The translations under genes and the position numbers were made by a program. The notes below the pieces were generated by a model. It did not search any database, was not told the origin of the DNA, and saw only the letters and a program-made list of their open reading frames with translations. Positions 16,258 to 24,052 of a DNA stretch of 64,000 nucleotides are shown piece by piece. Within the stretch, counting starts at the first letter, position 1. Every line of letters begins with the position of its first letter. The DNA is taken from contig NZ_BMNZ01000004.1 in NCBI RefSeq assembly GCF_014646815.1, positions 457,103 to 521,102 on the forward strand, given 5' to 3'. This DNA is from Terrabacter tumescens. GTDB lineage: Bacteria; Actinomycetota; Actinomycetes; Actinomycetales; Dermatophilaceae.

Positions 16258-16968
16258 TCAGGTGGCGGCCTGGTAGCCGATCACGGCGAGCATCACCGCG
16301 GTGAAGTGCGTCAGGAAGCCGCCGAGCGTGAAGGCGTGGAAGACCTCGTGGAAGCCGAACCAGCGCGGCCACGGGTTGGGCCGCTTCGTGCCGTAGACGA
16401 TGCCGCCGGCGGTGTAGAGCAGGCCGCCGAGCCCGATGAGCGAGCCGATGAGCGGACCGCCCTGCCGCCAGAACGGCACGACGTAGAAGACCGCGGCCCA
16501 GCCGAGCGCGAGGTAGAGCGCCGTGTAGAGCCAGCGCGGCGCGCTGACCCAGAAGACCCGGAACAGCACGCCCGCAACGGCAGCGCCCCAGATGACCGAG
16601 AGGAGCACCCGCGCCTGGTCTGTGGGCAGCAGCGTCACCGCGAACGGCGTGTAGGTGCCGGCGATGATGAGGTAGATGTTCGAGTGGTCGAAGCGCTTGA
16701 GCAGGACCGACATCCTCGGGCCCCACGTGCCGCGGTGGTAGACCGCCGAGACGCCGAAGAGCAGGGCCGCGCTGATCGTGAAGACGATCGACGCGGTGCG
16801 GACGGCTCCAGGGTCGGACAGGAGCACGAGGACCAGGCCGCCGATGACGGCGACGGGGAACATCGCGAGGTGCAGCCAGCCGCGGAGGCGGGGCTTGACG
16901 ACCGCGACGAGGTCGGAGACCGGAGCGCTCGACGTGGCCTGCGGGGCTGGCTCGGGAGTGGTGCTCAT
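16258..16968 (-). CDS. trhA: Hemolysin III / PAQR-family membrane protein
   Basis: A 236-aa, seven-helix membrane protein of the PAQR superfamily; bacterial members have been linked to membrane homeostasis and haemolysis. The metal-site residues are visible: SAVYHRG with His near 77, and GFHEVFHAFTLGGFLTHF with two His near residue 210. The position matches Rv1085c. A perfect palindrome lies just upstream of the start codon and is probably its operator. Confidence 0.9.
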   Translation of the reverse strand: MSTTPEPAPQATSSAPVSDLVAVVKPRLRGWLHLAMFPVAVIGGLVLVLLSDPGAVRTASIVFTISAALLFGVSAVYHRGTWGPRMSVLLKRFDHSNIYLIIAGTYTPFAVTLLPTDQARVLLSVIWGAAVAGVLFRVFWVSAPRWLYTALYLALGWAAVFYVVPFWRQGGPLIGSLIGLGGLLYTAGGIVYGTKRPNPWPRWFGFHEVFHAFTLGGFLTHFTAVMLAVIGYQAAT

Positions 16969-16978
16969 GTCGGCGAGT

Positions 16979-17014
16979 GTAACCTACGCGACCGTAGGTT
17001 ACGGAAGCGTAGGT
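16979..17014. promoter_or_regulatory. Perfect 10-bp inverted repeat with an extra half-site upstream of trhA
   Basis: GTAACCTACG (16979-16988) and CGTAGGTTAC (16993-17002) form a perfect dyad with a 4-bp spacer, 10 bp from the trhA ATG; a third CGTAGGT half-site is at 17008-17014. This form is typical of a TetR-type operator. The site lies between trhA and the divergent prenyl synthase gene. Confidence 0.7.
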
Positions 17015-17165
17015 AGCCGTCGGGTCGACCTGCGGCCGACCTCGGGCCGACCTCCGGCCGACCTCCGCGGACGCGCGAGGGGCGGGGGGTACGGTGGGAC
17101 CGCGGCTCTCCCGGGCTGCCCAGACCTGACCGGCGATGACACGAGCGAGTCGACGAGGAGGCCCC

Positions 17166-17927
17166 GTGGGGTGGCGCGATGTGGTCTACGGCGCGTACGA
17201 GCGTCGAGTCCTCAAGGACCTCCCCAAGGAGGCGCTTCCGCGCCACGTGGCCGTTATGCTCGACGGCAACCGCCGCTGGGCGCGCGCCCGCGGGGCGGGC
17301 ACGGCGAGTGGCCACCAGGCCGGCGCCGACAAGATCGAGGAGCTGCTCGAGTGGTGCCGTGACGCGGGCGTCGAGTACGTCACGCTCTGGCTGCTCTCCA
17401 CCGACAACCTGCGCCGCGCCGAGGAGGAGCTCGCCCCGCTCCTGAAGATCATCGAGACCGCGGTCGCCGACCTCGCCGAGTCCGGCAACTGGCAGCTGAA
17501 GATCGTCGGCGCGCTCGACCTGCTGCCGCCCGAGACGGCCGCGAGCCTGAGCGCCTCCGCGGAGCGCACCAAGGACGTCGACGGCATGACGGTCAACGTC
17601 GCCGTCGGCTACGGCGGACGGCGCGAGATCGCCGACGCCGTGCGTGACCTGCTGCTCGCCCGCGCCGCGGAAGGCGAGACCATCGAGCAGATCGCCGCCG
17701 AGCTCACCGTCGAGGACATCGCCGAGCACCTCTACACCAAGGGCCAGCCCGACCCCGACCTCGTCATCCGCACGTCGGGCGAGCAGCGGCTCGGCGGCTT
17801 CCTGCTCTGGCAGAGCGCGACGTCGGAGTTCTACTTCTGCGAGGCGTACTGGCCGGACTTCCGTCACGTCGACTTCCTACGCGCGCTGAGGGCGTATGCC
17901 GGCCGGCACCGTCGGTTCGGCGGGTGA
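17166..17927 (+). CDS. Cis-prenyl diphosphate synthase (UppS-like, short-chain Z-FPP type by position)
   Basis: Condenses isopentenyl diphosphate onto an allylic diphosphate with cis geometry, feeding the polyprenyl-phosphate carriers of the cell wall. The 253-aa product has HVAVMLDGNRRWAR with the catalytic Asp near residue 35, VEYVTLWLLSTDNLRR, VGYGGRREI, and the diphosphate-binding DLVIRTSGEQRLGGFLLWQ. Its position matches Rv1086, the Z-farnesyl diphosphate synthase, but chain length cannot be read from sequence with certainty. GTG 17166 has GAGGAGG 4 nt upstream; an ATG at 17136 is less likely. Confidence 0.9.
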   Translation: MGWRDVVYGAYERRVLKDLPKEALPRHVAVMLDGNRRWARARGAGTASGHQAGADKIEELLEWCRDAGVEYVTLWLLSTDNLRRAEEELAPLLKIIETAVADLAESGNWQLKIVGALDLLPPETAASLSASAERTKDVDGMTVNVAVGYGGRREIADAVRDLLLARAAEGETIEQIAAELTVEDIAEHLYTKGQPDPDLVIRTSGEQRLGGFLLWQSATSEFYFCEAYWPDFRHVDFLRALRAYAGRHRRFGG

Positions 17928-18004
17928 CCGTGGACGAGGGCTGAGTGAACCCAGCGGGCTGAGCGGCCCGAGCGGGCCGAGCGGACACAGGGGAGTGCTC
18001 CCCA

Positions 18005-18033
18005 TTGTCCGGCTTGGCCCGGTTGCGTAGGTT
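18005..18033 (+). promoter_or_regulatory. Predicted promoter of the WXG100 module
   Basis: TTGTCC at 18005 and TAGGTT at 18028 are separated by 17 bp, a canonical sigma-A layout, about 120 nt upstream of the WXG100 gene. The preceding 17940-17990 region has degenerate AGCGGGC(C/T)G short repeats. Confidence 0.55.
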
Positions 18034-18161
18034 GCGGGTGGGCCGAGACGCCCGGGCCCGCACCGGCCCGACCAGCACCGACCAGGACCCGACCAGCACG
18101 GAACCAGCATCGACCGGGCCGGACTTTCGACAGCGGCGACGACATCAGGGGAGTACGACAG

Positions 18162-19130
18162 ATGGCGATCTACAAGAAGGGTGCCGATCCGGTGGCCCTG
18201 CGGGCCTCGGCGGAGCGGATCACGGGCCACGCGCGCGAGTGCGAGACCGTCAAGAGTGACGCGAGCCGTGCGGTCCACGCCCTGAAGGGCCAGTGGGGCG
18301 GCGCCGACCTCGACCACCTGATGAACCGCTGGCCCCCGGTGGAGGCCCAGCTGACGCAGTTCGGGACCGACCTCGGCAAGCTGGCCGAGGCGCTGCGCCG
18401 CAATGCGGGCGCCCAGGACACGACGAGCGGTCAGGGCGCCGGCGGCAGCGGTGGCCCCGGGGGAGCCGGCGGCAACGGTGGTCCCGGTGGGGGCAACGGC
18501 ATCCCCGGCTACGACCTCCTCAAGTCGATCTGGAGCCCGATCAAGGGGCTCGGCACCGCCGTGGGCTTGCTCGGCACGAGCATGAAGATCAGGAACTTCC
18601 TGTCCAACCTCGGCAGCTGGGACAGCGCGACCGGGGTGTTCGCCAACCTCAAGAACGCGTGGAAGACCGGCCGGCTGGCCGAGTTCGGCGAGGCGCTGGC
18701 GCCGAAGAACTGGGGCTCGCTGTCCCGCTTCCTGCCGTCCCTGGCGGAGGGTGGGGCGCTGGCCCGCAGCCTGGGCACCGTGGGCAAGGCGCTCGGCCCG
18801 ATCGGCGTCGCGTTCGGTGGCTTCACGGTCGCCAACGACATCTCGGAGGGCAACTACGGGCGGGCCGGCTACGACTCGGTGATGACCGGCCTGGGAGCCG
18901 CGGCCCTGCTGACGCCGCCTCCGGTCGACGTCGTGTGCGGCATCGCCGCCGGCGGCATGGCCGTGGGGCAGCTCGTCTACGACAACTGGGACACGATCAC
19001 CGACTTCACCTCGGACGCCGCCGACGCCGTCGGTGACTTCACGTCCGACGCGGTCGACGCGGTCGGTGACTTCGCCTCCGGCGCCGCTGACACCCTGGGC
19101 GACGTCGCCGACGCCGCGTGGCCCTTCTGA
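18162..19130 (+). CDS. WXG100-domain protein with hydrophobic C-terminal domain, candidate type VII effector
   Basis: The 322-aa product has an N-terminal WXG100 helical hairpin (residues 1-85; turn motif WGGADLDHL at about 46) as in type VII secretion substrates. A Gly-rich linker at about 90-115 follows (GSGGPGGAGGNGGPGGG). The C-terminal domain has amphipathic and hydrophobic helices (ALGPIGVAFGGFTVANDISE, then a GLGAAALLTPPPVDVV hairpin) and ends in three imperfect repeats of VGDFTSDA(A/V)DA. The layout resembles long WXG/LXG effectors; membrane insertion is inference. No secretion machinery is nearby. AGGGGAG lies 8 nt before the ATG. Confidence 0.72.
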   Translation: MAIYKKGADPVALRASAERITGHARECETVKSDASRAVHALKGQWGGADLDHLMNRWPPVEAQLTQFGTDLGKLAEALRRNAGAQDTTSGQGAGGSGGPGGAGGNGGPGGGNGIPGYDLLKSIWSPIKGLGTAVGLLGTSMKIRNFLSNLGSWDSATGVFANLKNAWKTGRLAEFGEALAPKNWGSLSRFLPSLAEGGALARSLGTVGKALGPIGVAFGGFTVANDISEGNYGRAGYDSVMTGLGAAALLTPPPVDVVCGIAAGGMAVGQLVYDNWDTITDFTSDAADAVGDFTSDAVDAVGDFASGAADTLGDVADAAWPF

Positions 19131-19256
19131 CCCGGACCGTCGACCCAGGATCCTGACGGGCGCCGGCTGCCCGGGAGGCGAGATCCCGCGCCGCCCGGCA
19201 TCGTTGGAACCAGGACCTGAGACCGTGAACCGCCCAACCGCAACACCGCCGACCGC

Positions 19257-19298
19257 GAACGACCGACCGTGAACGACCGACCGTGAACGACCGAGGAG
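19257..19298 (+). repeat. Three 14-bp tandem repeats leading into a ribosome site
   Basis: GAACGACCGACCGT is repeated at 19257 and 19271, and a third copy at 19285 ends in GAGGAG, the ribosome site of the gene at 19303. Slippage here could change the spacing upstream but not the ribosome site itself. Confidence 0.75.
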
Positions 19299-19302
19299 AA
19301 CC

Positions 19303-19974
19303 ATGGCTGACCCGATGAAGGGCACCCCGCTCGAGGGCTTCGAGCTGCCCGACGACGTCTTCGGGCTGGGGGCCGCCGAGCTCGCCTACCTGATGGCCCG
19401 CCACGAGACGCCCGCCGGCGAGCGCTCGCGCCGCCTGCTCATGCTCGACCCGCGGTCGGCCGACGACGCCGCGCTGCTCGCCGGGGCCTCCAGCCTCGCG
19501 TCCCGCGGCTGGCTCACCGTGACCGACGACGGCGAGGCGCAGACCCGGTCCAACGCCGCCCTCGTCGAGTACGCCGTGGGCGCGGCCACCCGCTGGACCC
19601 GCGTCGGGCTCGTCGGTGAGAACGCCAGCCAGATGGACTTCGCGATCCTCGTCGAGTCCGACACCGTCATCGCGCTCATGCAGCCGCGCCAGCTCGCCTC
19701 GTGGTTCATCCGCCTCGGCGAGCGCAACGGCGAGACCGGCGCCCTCGTGACCGGGCTCGTGAAGGAGCGGTTCGCCGCCAACCCCGAGTCCGGCGTCTTC
19801 CTCGAGGTGCAGACGCTCGAGGGCAGCTCCAACCTCGCTGTGCGGCGGTCGGGTTCGGGCTTCGAGGCCCTGGCCGACGTGGCCGGCCCCGGCACCGGCA
19901 CCGGCGGGATCGTCGACGCCGAGGGCCTGCAGGCCGCGGTCTCGGCTCTCTACACCGAGGTGGTCAGCGCATGA
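19303..19974 (+). CDS. Unknown protein in the WXG100 module (possible EspG-like partner)
   Basis: A 223-aa, soluble, alpha/beta protein without signal peptide or membrane helix. Regions such as RRLLMLDPRSADDAALLAGA, SRGWLTVTDDG and MDFAILVESDTVIALMQPRQ give it a two-half look. Type VII loci carry EspG chaperones of similar size, and the place between the WXG100 gene and membrane proteins would suit this, but I cannot show homology. GAGGAG lies 4 nt before the ATG and the stop overlaps the next gene by 4 nt. Confidence 0.65.
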   Translation: MADPMKGTPLEGFELPDDVFGLGAAELAYLMARHETPAGERSRRLLMLDPRSADDAALLAGASSLASRGWLTVTDDGEAQTRSNAALVEYAVGAATRWTRVGLVGENASQMDFAILVESDTVIALMQPRQLASWFIRLGERNGETGALVTGLVKERFAANPESGVFLEVQTLEGSSNLAVRRSGSGFEALADVAGPGTGTGGIVDAEGLQAAVSALYTEVVSA

Positions 19975-20309
19975 GCACCCCGACTCCCCGCGCCACCGGA
20001 CCGGCCGGCGCCACGCCGCCCAAGGAGCCCTTCTCCTACGTCAGCCAGCAGCGCGGGCTGCTGACGCTGAAGATCCGCGAACCGGTGCTCATGTTCGTCT
20101 TCTTCCTCGCCTTCGCCGTCCTCGGCGTCGTCTTCTTCTTCATGGTCAAGAAGGGCGCCGACCAGGGCGCCGAGGGAGCCATGGGCGTGGCCTACCTCAT
20201 CCTCGCCATCTTCGCGGGGCTGGGCGTCGTCGGGATGGCCATCGCGGCCGTCCGCTGGCGCTGGAAGCGCGAGTACGTCCGCGTCATGGGTCGCTCGCCC
20301 TGGGCGTGA
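19971..20309 (+). CDS. Small two-helix membrane protein in the WXG100 module
   Basis: A 112-aa protein with a Pro-rich cytoplasmic N-terminus (about 35 residues) and two transmembrane helices (VLMFVFFLAFAVLGVVFFFM; MGVAYLILAIFAGLGVVGMA), ending in a basic tail WRWKREYVRV. Overlaps both neighbours by 4 nt (ATGA, GTGA), so all are translationally coupled. Function unknown. Confidence 0.75.
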   Translation: MSTPTPRATGPAGATPPKEPFSYVSQQRGLLTLKIREPVLMFVFFLAFAVLGVVFFFMVKKGADQGAEGAMGVAYLILAIFAGLGVVGMAIAAVRWRWKREYVRVMGRSPWA

Positions 20310-20384
20310 GCAGCGACCTGCCGCCGTACGCCTGGCTCGAAGACCCCACCCGGCCGTTCGGCCCGGTGGGGGGTCCGCACGACC

Positions 20385-20825
20385 GTGGTGCTGGGCGCCG
20401 TGCTCGGCGGCGTCGGCCTGTTCTCGCTGGCGTATGCCGTGTTCGGCGGTCCGGACGCGAGGGTGGCCCGGTCGGTGGCCGGCTTCGCGTTCGTCGTCAT
20501 CGGGGCCGTGGTCGTCCGCATGGGCGTGGCGCGGCGGGCGTGGCGGCGGCGTCACCCCGGCGTGGACCCGCTCGAGGCCGCGACGGCCGCCGGTGGCAAC
20601 GTCGGCGACGCGTTCGGCAACGACTCGCGGGCGGCGCAGGTCGGGCGCTGGGTGCTCGTGGTCGTCTGCGCCGCCGTCACGCTCGTCATGGTGCTGGCGC
20701 TGCGGCGCGCGGTCACGGGGGAGACCCCGACGGATGCCGGCGCCATGGTCGTCATCGTGCTGCTCGGCGCCTTCCCCGCGCTGGTCGGCGTGGCTGCGCT
20801 CGCGGCGGGGTCGCGACGGCGCTGA
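20385..20825 (+). CDS. Membrane protein of the WXG100 module, apparently frameshifted near its start
   Basis: The intact frame from GTG 20385 gives 146 aa with about four hydrophobic helices (VLGAVLGGVGLFSLAYAVF, VAGFAFVVIGAVVV, WVLVVVCAAVTLVMVL, MVVIVLLGAFPALVGVAALA). The start coupled to the previous gene is GTG 20306 (GTGA overlap), in another frame; it encodes a sensible N-terminus (SSDLPPYAWLEDPTRPF) that runs into six G at 20368-20373. Removing one G joins the two frames into a protein of about 172 aa. Either the gene is frameshifted or the assembly has an extra G. Function unknown. Confidence 0.6.
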   Translation: MVLGAVLGGVGLFSLAYAVFGGPDARVARSVAGFAFVVIGAVVVRMGVARRAWRRRHPGVDPLEAATAAGGNVGDAFGNDSRAAQVGRWVLVVVCAAVTLVMVLALRRAVTGETPTDAGAMVVIVLLGAFPALVGVAALAAGSRRR

Positions 20826-21013
20826 GCCCGACGGCACTGATAGGGCTGGCCCGGCGCCGGCCCGGGGCCGTGCGGCGACCGGAGCGTTACGCCCGTGTGA
20901 ACACTCGGACGACACGACGACACGACGGCGTTCAATCCCCGCCGCTGTCACCCCCGAGTCGTACCGTCGATCCAACGGCCGACACCCGTCGGACGTTGCC
21001 AGGAGGCCTACCC

Positions 21014-21100
21014 ATGGAGCGATCGCTCAGGACGGAGGGCCGGGCACGACGCCACCCTCTGGTGGCCGCCCGGCATCTCGGGAGCGATGAGGCGCGCTGA
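21014..21100 (+). CDS. 28-codon mini-ORF upstream of phoH2
   Basis: ATG 21014 has a full AGGAGG at 21001-21006 with a 7-nt spacing, the best ribosome site in the region, and runs to a TGA at 21098. The peptide starts [10 protein letters not shown] and is basic. A two-stage hairpin (GCCACC/GGTGGC inside GCCGGGC/GCCCGGC, 21039-21074) lies within it. Mycobacterial phoH2 is preceded by a longer antitoxin gene (phoAT); this peptide is too short to be compared. It could be a regulatory leader peptide. Confidence 0.45.
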   Translation: MERSLRTEGRARRHPLVAARHLGSDEAR

Positions 21101-21123
21101 GCGCGCCGCGTAGGGAGTGGCAC

Positions 21124-22536
21124 ATGGCACGTACGACCCGTCAGGTCACGTCGGACCCCGCCAGCACGACTGCCAGCACCACCAAGCCGGCCGCGGCCTC
21201 CACACGCGCCACCACACGCACGACGGCTCGTCAGCGCGAGCCCGAGCACAAGACGTACGTCCTCGACACGTCGGTGCTGCTGTCCGACCCGCGAGCCATG
21301 CTGCGGTTCGCCGAGCACGAGGTCGTCCTTCCGGTCGTCGTCGTCACCGAGCTCGAGGGCAAGCGTCACCACCCGGAGCTCGGCTACTTCGCCCGCCAGG
21401 CCCTGCGCCTGCTCGACGACCTGCGCGTCAGCGAGGGTCGGCTCGACAAGCCCGTGGCCGTCGGCACCGACGGCGGCACCCTGCGCGTCGAGCTCAACCA
21501 CACCGACCCGTCCTCGCTGCCGGCCGGCTTCCGGCTCGGTGACAACGACACCCGGATCCTCGCCGTGGCCCGCAACCTCGCCAACGAGGGCGCCGACGTG
21601 ACGATCGTCAGCAAGGACCTGCCGATGCGCGTCAAGGCCTCGGCGTGCGGTCTCGAGGCGGAGGAGTACCGCCACGAGCAGGGCATCGACTCCGGCTGGA
21701 CCGGCATGCAGGAGCTCGAGGTCAGCAGCGAGGAGCTCGACCAGCTCTACGACCGCGGACGCATCGAGCACGCCGGCGCCGCCGAGCTGCCGTGCCACAC
21801 CGGTCTCGTCCTGCTCTCGCCGCGGGGAAGCGGTCTGGGGCGGGTCGGGGCCGACAAGCAGATCCGGCTCGTCCGCGGCGACCGCGACGCGTTCGGCCTG
21901 CACGGTCGCAGCGCCGAGCAGCGCATCGCCCTCGACCTGCTGCTCGACCCCGACGTCGGCATCCTCAGCCTCGGTGGCCGGGCCGGCACGGGCAAGTCCG
22001 CGTTGGCCCTGTGCGCGGGCCTCGAGTCCGTCATGGAGCGCCGGATCCAGCGCAAGGTGCTCGTCTTCCGGCCGCTCTTCGCCGTCGGCGGCCAGGAGCT
22101 CGGCTACCTGCCCGGCACCGAGGCGGAGAAGATGAATCCGTGGGGCCAGGCGGTCTTCGACACCCTGAGCGCGCTCGTCTCGACCGAGGTCGTCGAGGAG
22201 ATCATGGACCGCGGCCTCCTCGAGGTCCTTCCCCTGACGCACATCCGCGGCCGGTCCCTGCACGACGCGTTCGTCATCGTCGACGAGGCCCAGTCCCTCG
22301 AGCGCAACGTGCTCCTCACGGTGCTGAGCCGTATCGGACAGAACAGCAAGGTCGTGCTCACCCACGACGTCGCGCAGCGTGACAACCTCCGCGTCGGCCG
22401 GCACGACGGCGTCGCGGCGGTCATCGAGAAGCTCAAGGGCCACCCCCTCTTCGCGCACGTGACGCTGACCCGGAGCGAGCGCAGCCCCATCGCGGCCCTG
22501 GTCACCGACATGCTCGAAGGGATCGATGTGACCTGA
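21124..22536 (+). CDS. phoH2: PhoH2: PIN ribonuclease domain fused to PhoH ATPase
   Basis: Predicted ATP-dependent RNA helicase/ribonuclease of 470 aa, as shown for mycobacterial PhoH2. A Thr/Ala-rich leader (residues 1-40) precedes the PIN domain at about 43-165 (acidic residues in [18 protein letters not shown] and LGDNDTRIL). The PhoH domain has Walker [13 protein letters not shown] near residue 285 and Walker [13 protein letters not shown] near 385, followed by [14 protein letters not shown]. The location near coaA and the prenyl synthase resembles the M. tuberculosis order. GGGAG lies 8 nt before the ATG. Confidence 0.93.
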   Translation: MARTTRQVTSDPASTTASTTKPAAASTRATTRTTARQREPEHKTYVLDTSVLLSDPRAMLRFAEHEVVLPVVVVTELEGKRHHPELGYFARQALRLLDDLRVSEGRLDKPVAVGTDGGTLRVELNHTDPSSLPAGFRLGDNDTRILAVARNLANEGADVTIVSKDLPMRVKASACGLEAEEYRHEQGIDSGWTGMQELEVSSEELDQLYDRGRIEHAGAAELPCHTGLVLLSPRGSGLGRVGADKQIRLVRGDRDAFGLHGRSAEQRIALDLLLDPDVGILSLGGRAGTGKSALALCAGLESVMERRIQRKVLVFRPLFAVGGQELGYLPGTEAEKMNPWGQAVFDTLSALVSTEVVEEIMDRGLLEVLPLTHIRGRSLHDAFVIVDEAQSLERNVLLTVLSRIGQNSKVVLTHDVAQRDNLRVGRHDGVAAVIEKLKGHPLFAHVTLTRSERSPIAALVTDMLEGIDVT

Positions 22537-22552
22537 GTCACACAGCGCACCG

Positions 22553-22581
22553 GCGTCCCCGAGCACGGTTCTCGGGGACGC
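22553..22581 (+). terminator. Hairpin terminator of phoH2
   Basis: Perfect 11-bp stem GCGTCCCCGAG/CTCGGGGACGC with a 7-nt loop, starting 16 nt after the phoH2 stop, with further pairing outside. It has no strong U-tract, as is usual in GC-rich actinobacteria. Confidence 0.85.
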
Positions 22582-22774
22582 TGTGCGCTGGGCCACGTGC
22601 CCGGTCGTCCGAGATGCGTCTGGGCGGTGGACACCGATTTGCTCCTGATCCGATCGGCTGGCACTGTGTCAGGTTGAAAGGTCTCGGAACGATAACGCTC
22701 ACCGTGGGGTGTGAGCGCGATCGGCCGGGACCGTGTTCTCACGTCGGGCGCAGCCGTCGACGGGCGGTCGCCCG

Positions 22775-22780
22775 TACACT
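22775..22780 (+). promoter_or_regulatory. Possible -10 box TACACT of the transglycosylase gene
   Basis: TACACT stands 45 nt before the ATG at 22826, with AGGAAGG in the leader. The rest of 22582-22774 holds an imperfect dyad GCTCAC/GTGTGAGC near 22697 and no gene. I looked for a ydaO-type (c-di-AMP) riboswitch, common before such hydrolases, and did not find its conserved blocks. Confidence 0.4.
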
Positions 22781-22825
22781 CTGCGCCGGGCAGCTCCCGA
22801 CCCCAGGAAGGCGTGACGTCTGTTC

Positions 22826-23872
22826 ATGGCACGGTATGAAGGCCGGCACCGCAACGCTCCGGCCCCCTCGACCGCTCCGCGCCCGAACCCCGCCACCTCT
22901 CCGGCGCGGTCCGGCTCGGCCCGGCGCGAGGAGGTCCCCGCAGTCCCTCGCAGCCCCCGTCCGGCGACGCGTCCGCAGGCCCGTCCGGTCACCCCGGGCG
23001 CGCGGCGTGCGTTCGACCCGACCCGCGCCATACCGGTCGTCCCATCGGCCGCCCACCGCGCCGAGCCCGCTGAGGCCGCCACGCCCGCTGAGCCGGCGCC
23101 GCGCACCGATCGGACGCACTCCGCAGACCGGACGCCCGCCTCCGCGCCGGCGCACCCCAGCCGCAGCAGCCGCCACACCAAGCAGACCTCCCGCAAGCGA
23201 CACGTCGGTCGGCCGATCCTCGCCGGCGCCCTCGCCCTGGGTCTCGGCGCGTCGGGCTTCGCCTACGCCAAGGCCACCAACCTCATCGGCGCCGACGCGG
23301 CCGCGTTCGTCGTCGGCAGCGGTGTCGTCGCCCAGACCGACGAGCTGGCCCGCGCCTCGACGGTCGACACGACCTACCGCGCCGCCGCCTCCGTCTCGCG
23401 CAACGAGCGCCGCACCGCCATTGCCGCCACCGGGCTGCGCACGGCCAAGGAGCTCGAGGCGAAGAAGAAGCAGGAGGCCGCCAAGCAGGCCGAGCTGGCT
23501 CGCAAGGCCGCCGCCAAGGCAGCCCTCGCCAAGGAGCGCCAGCGCGCCATCGACAACGCCAAGGACGACCCCAAGTCGGCCGCCCGCGTCCTCATGGCCG
23601 ACCACGGCTGGACGAGCGACGCGCAGTACAACTGCCTCGTCAACCTGTGGACCGGTGAGAGCGACTGGCGATGGTTCGCCGAGAACGCGAGCTCGGGCGC
23701 CTACGGCATCCCGCAGTCCCTGCCGGCGAGCAAGATGTCGCAGTTCGGTGCCGACTACCGCACCAACCCGCTGACCCAGATCAAGTGGGGGCTCTGGTAC
23801 ATCGAGATGTCCTACGGCAACCCGTGCAACGCCTGGTCGACGTGGCAGGCGCGCTCGCCGCACTGGTACTAG
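22826..23872 (+). CDS. Membrane-anchored transglycosylase SLT-like cell-wall protein
   Basis: A 348-aa protein with a Pro/Ala/Arg-rich cytoplasmic segment (1-125), one transmembrane or signal helix near 128-148 (RPILAGALALGLGASGFAYA), an Ala/Lys-rich coiled coil at about 210-245, and a C-terminal lysozyme-like domain. The latter contains CLVNLWTGESDWRW with the likely catalytic Glu, SSGAYGIPQSLPASKM and TQIKWGLWYIEMSYGNPC, typical of actinobacterial SLT-family proteins. It probably cleaves or remodels peptidoglycan outside the membrane. Confidence 0.88.
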   Translation: MARYEGRHRNAPAPSTAPRPNPATSPARSGSARREEVPAVPRSPRPATRPQARPVTPGARRAFDPTRAIPVVPSAAHRAEPAEAATPAEPAPRTDRTHSADRTPASAPAHPSRSSRHTKQTSRKRHVGRPILAGALALGLGASGFAYAKATNLIGADAAAFVVGSGVVAQTDELARASTVDTTYRAAASVSRNERRTAIAATGLRTAKELEAKKKQEAAKQAELARKAAAKAALAKERQRAIDNAKDDPKSAARVLMADHGWTSDAQYNCLVNLWTGESDWRWFAENASSGAYGIPQSLPASKMSQFGADYRTNPLTQIKWGLWYIEMSYGNPCNAWSTWQARSPHWY

Positions 23873-23875
23873 ACC

Positions 23876-23914
23876 CTCGGGGGCTCACGGCCGTGGACGG
23901 CCTGCGCCCCCGAG
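23876..23914 (+). terminator. Hairpin terminator of the transglycosylase gene
   Basis: CTCGGGGGC (23876-23884) pairs with GCCCCCGAG (23906-23914), with an inner GGCCG/CGGCC stem. It begins 3 nt after the stop codon. Confidence 0.8.
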
Positions 23915-24020
23915 TTCCCCCGAAACCACCCGCTCGGTTTGTCGGGCTCGCAGCCCGCCGTTTCGTATGCGTCGGGCTGGCCCACGAAAGGCTATGACCC
24001 CCTCGTACGGGGTTGTGAAA

Positions 24021-24050
24021 GAAGAATGCGGCCTGGCGGCCGGATTCTTC
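24021..24050 (-). terminator. Hairpin terminator of coaA
   Basis: GAAGAATGCGGCC and GGCCGGATTCTTC pair with one mismatch around TGGC, 2 nt downstream of the coaA stop on the reverse strand. Confidence 0.8.
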
Positions 24051-24052
24051 GT

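Noticed and set aside
19303-19974. Firm EspG assignment
   Set aside because: Only position and size suggest it; no diagnostic motif could be recognised, so it stays an unknown protein.
22582-22825. ydaO-type c-di-AMP riboswitch before the transglycosylase gene
   Set aside because: Such riboswitches are frequent before cell-wall hydrolases in actinobacteria, but its conserved sequence blocks are absent here.
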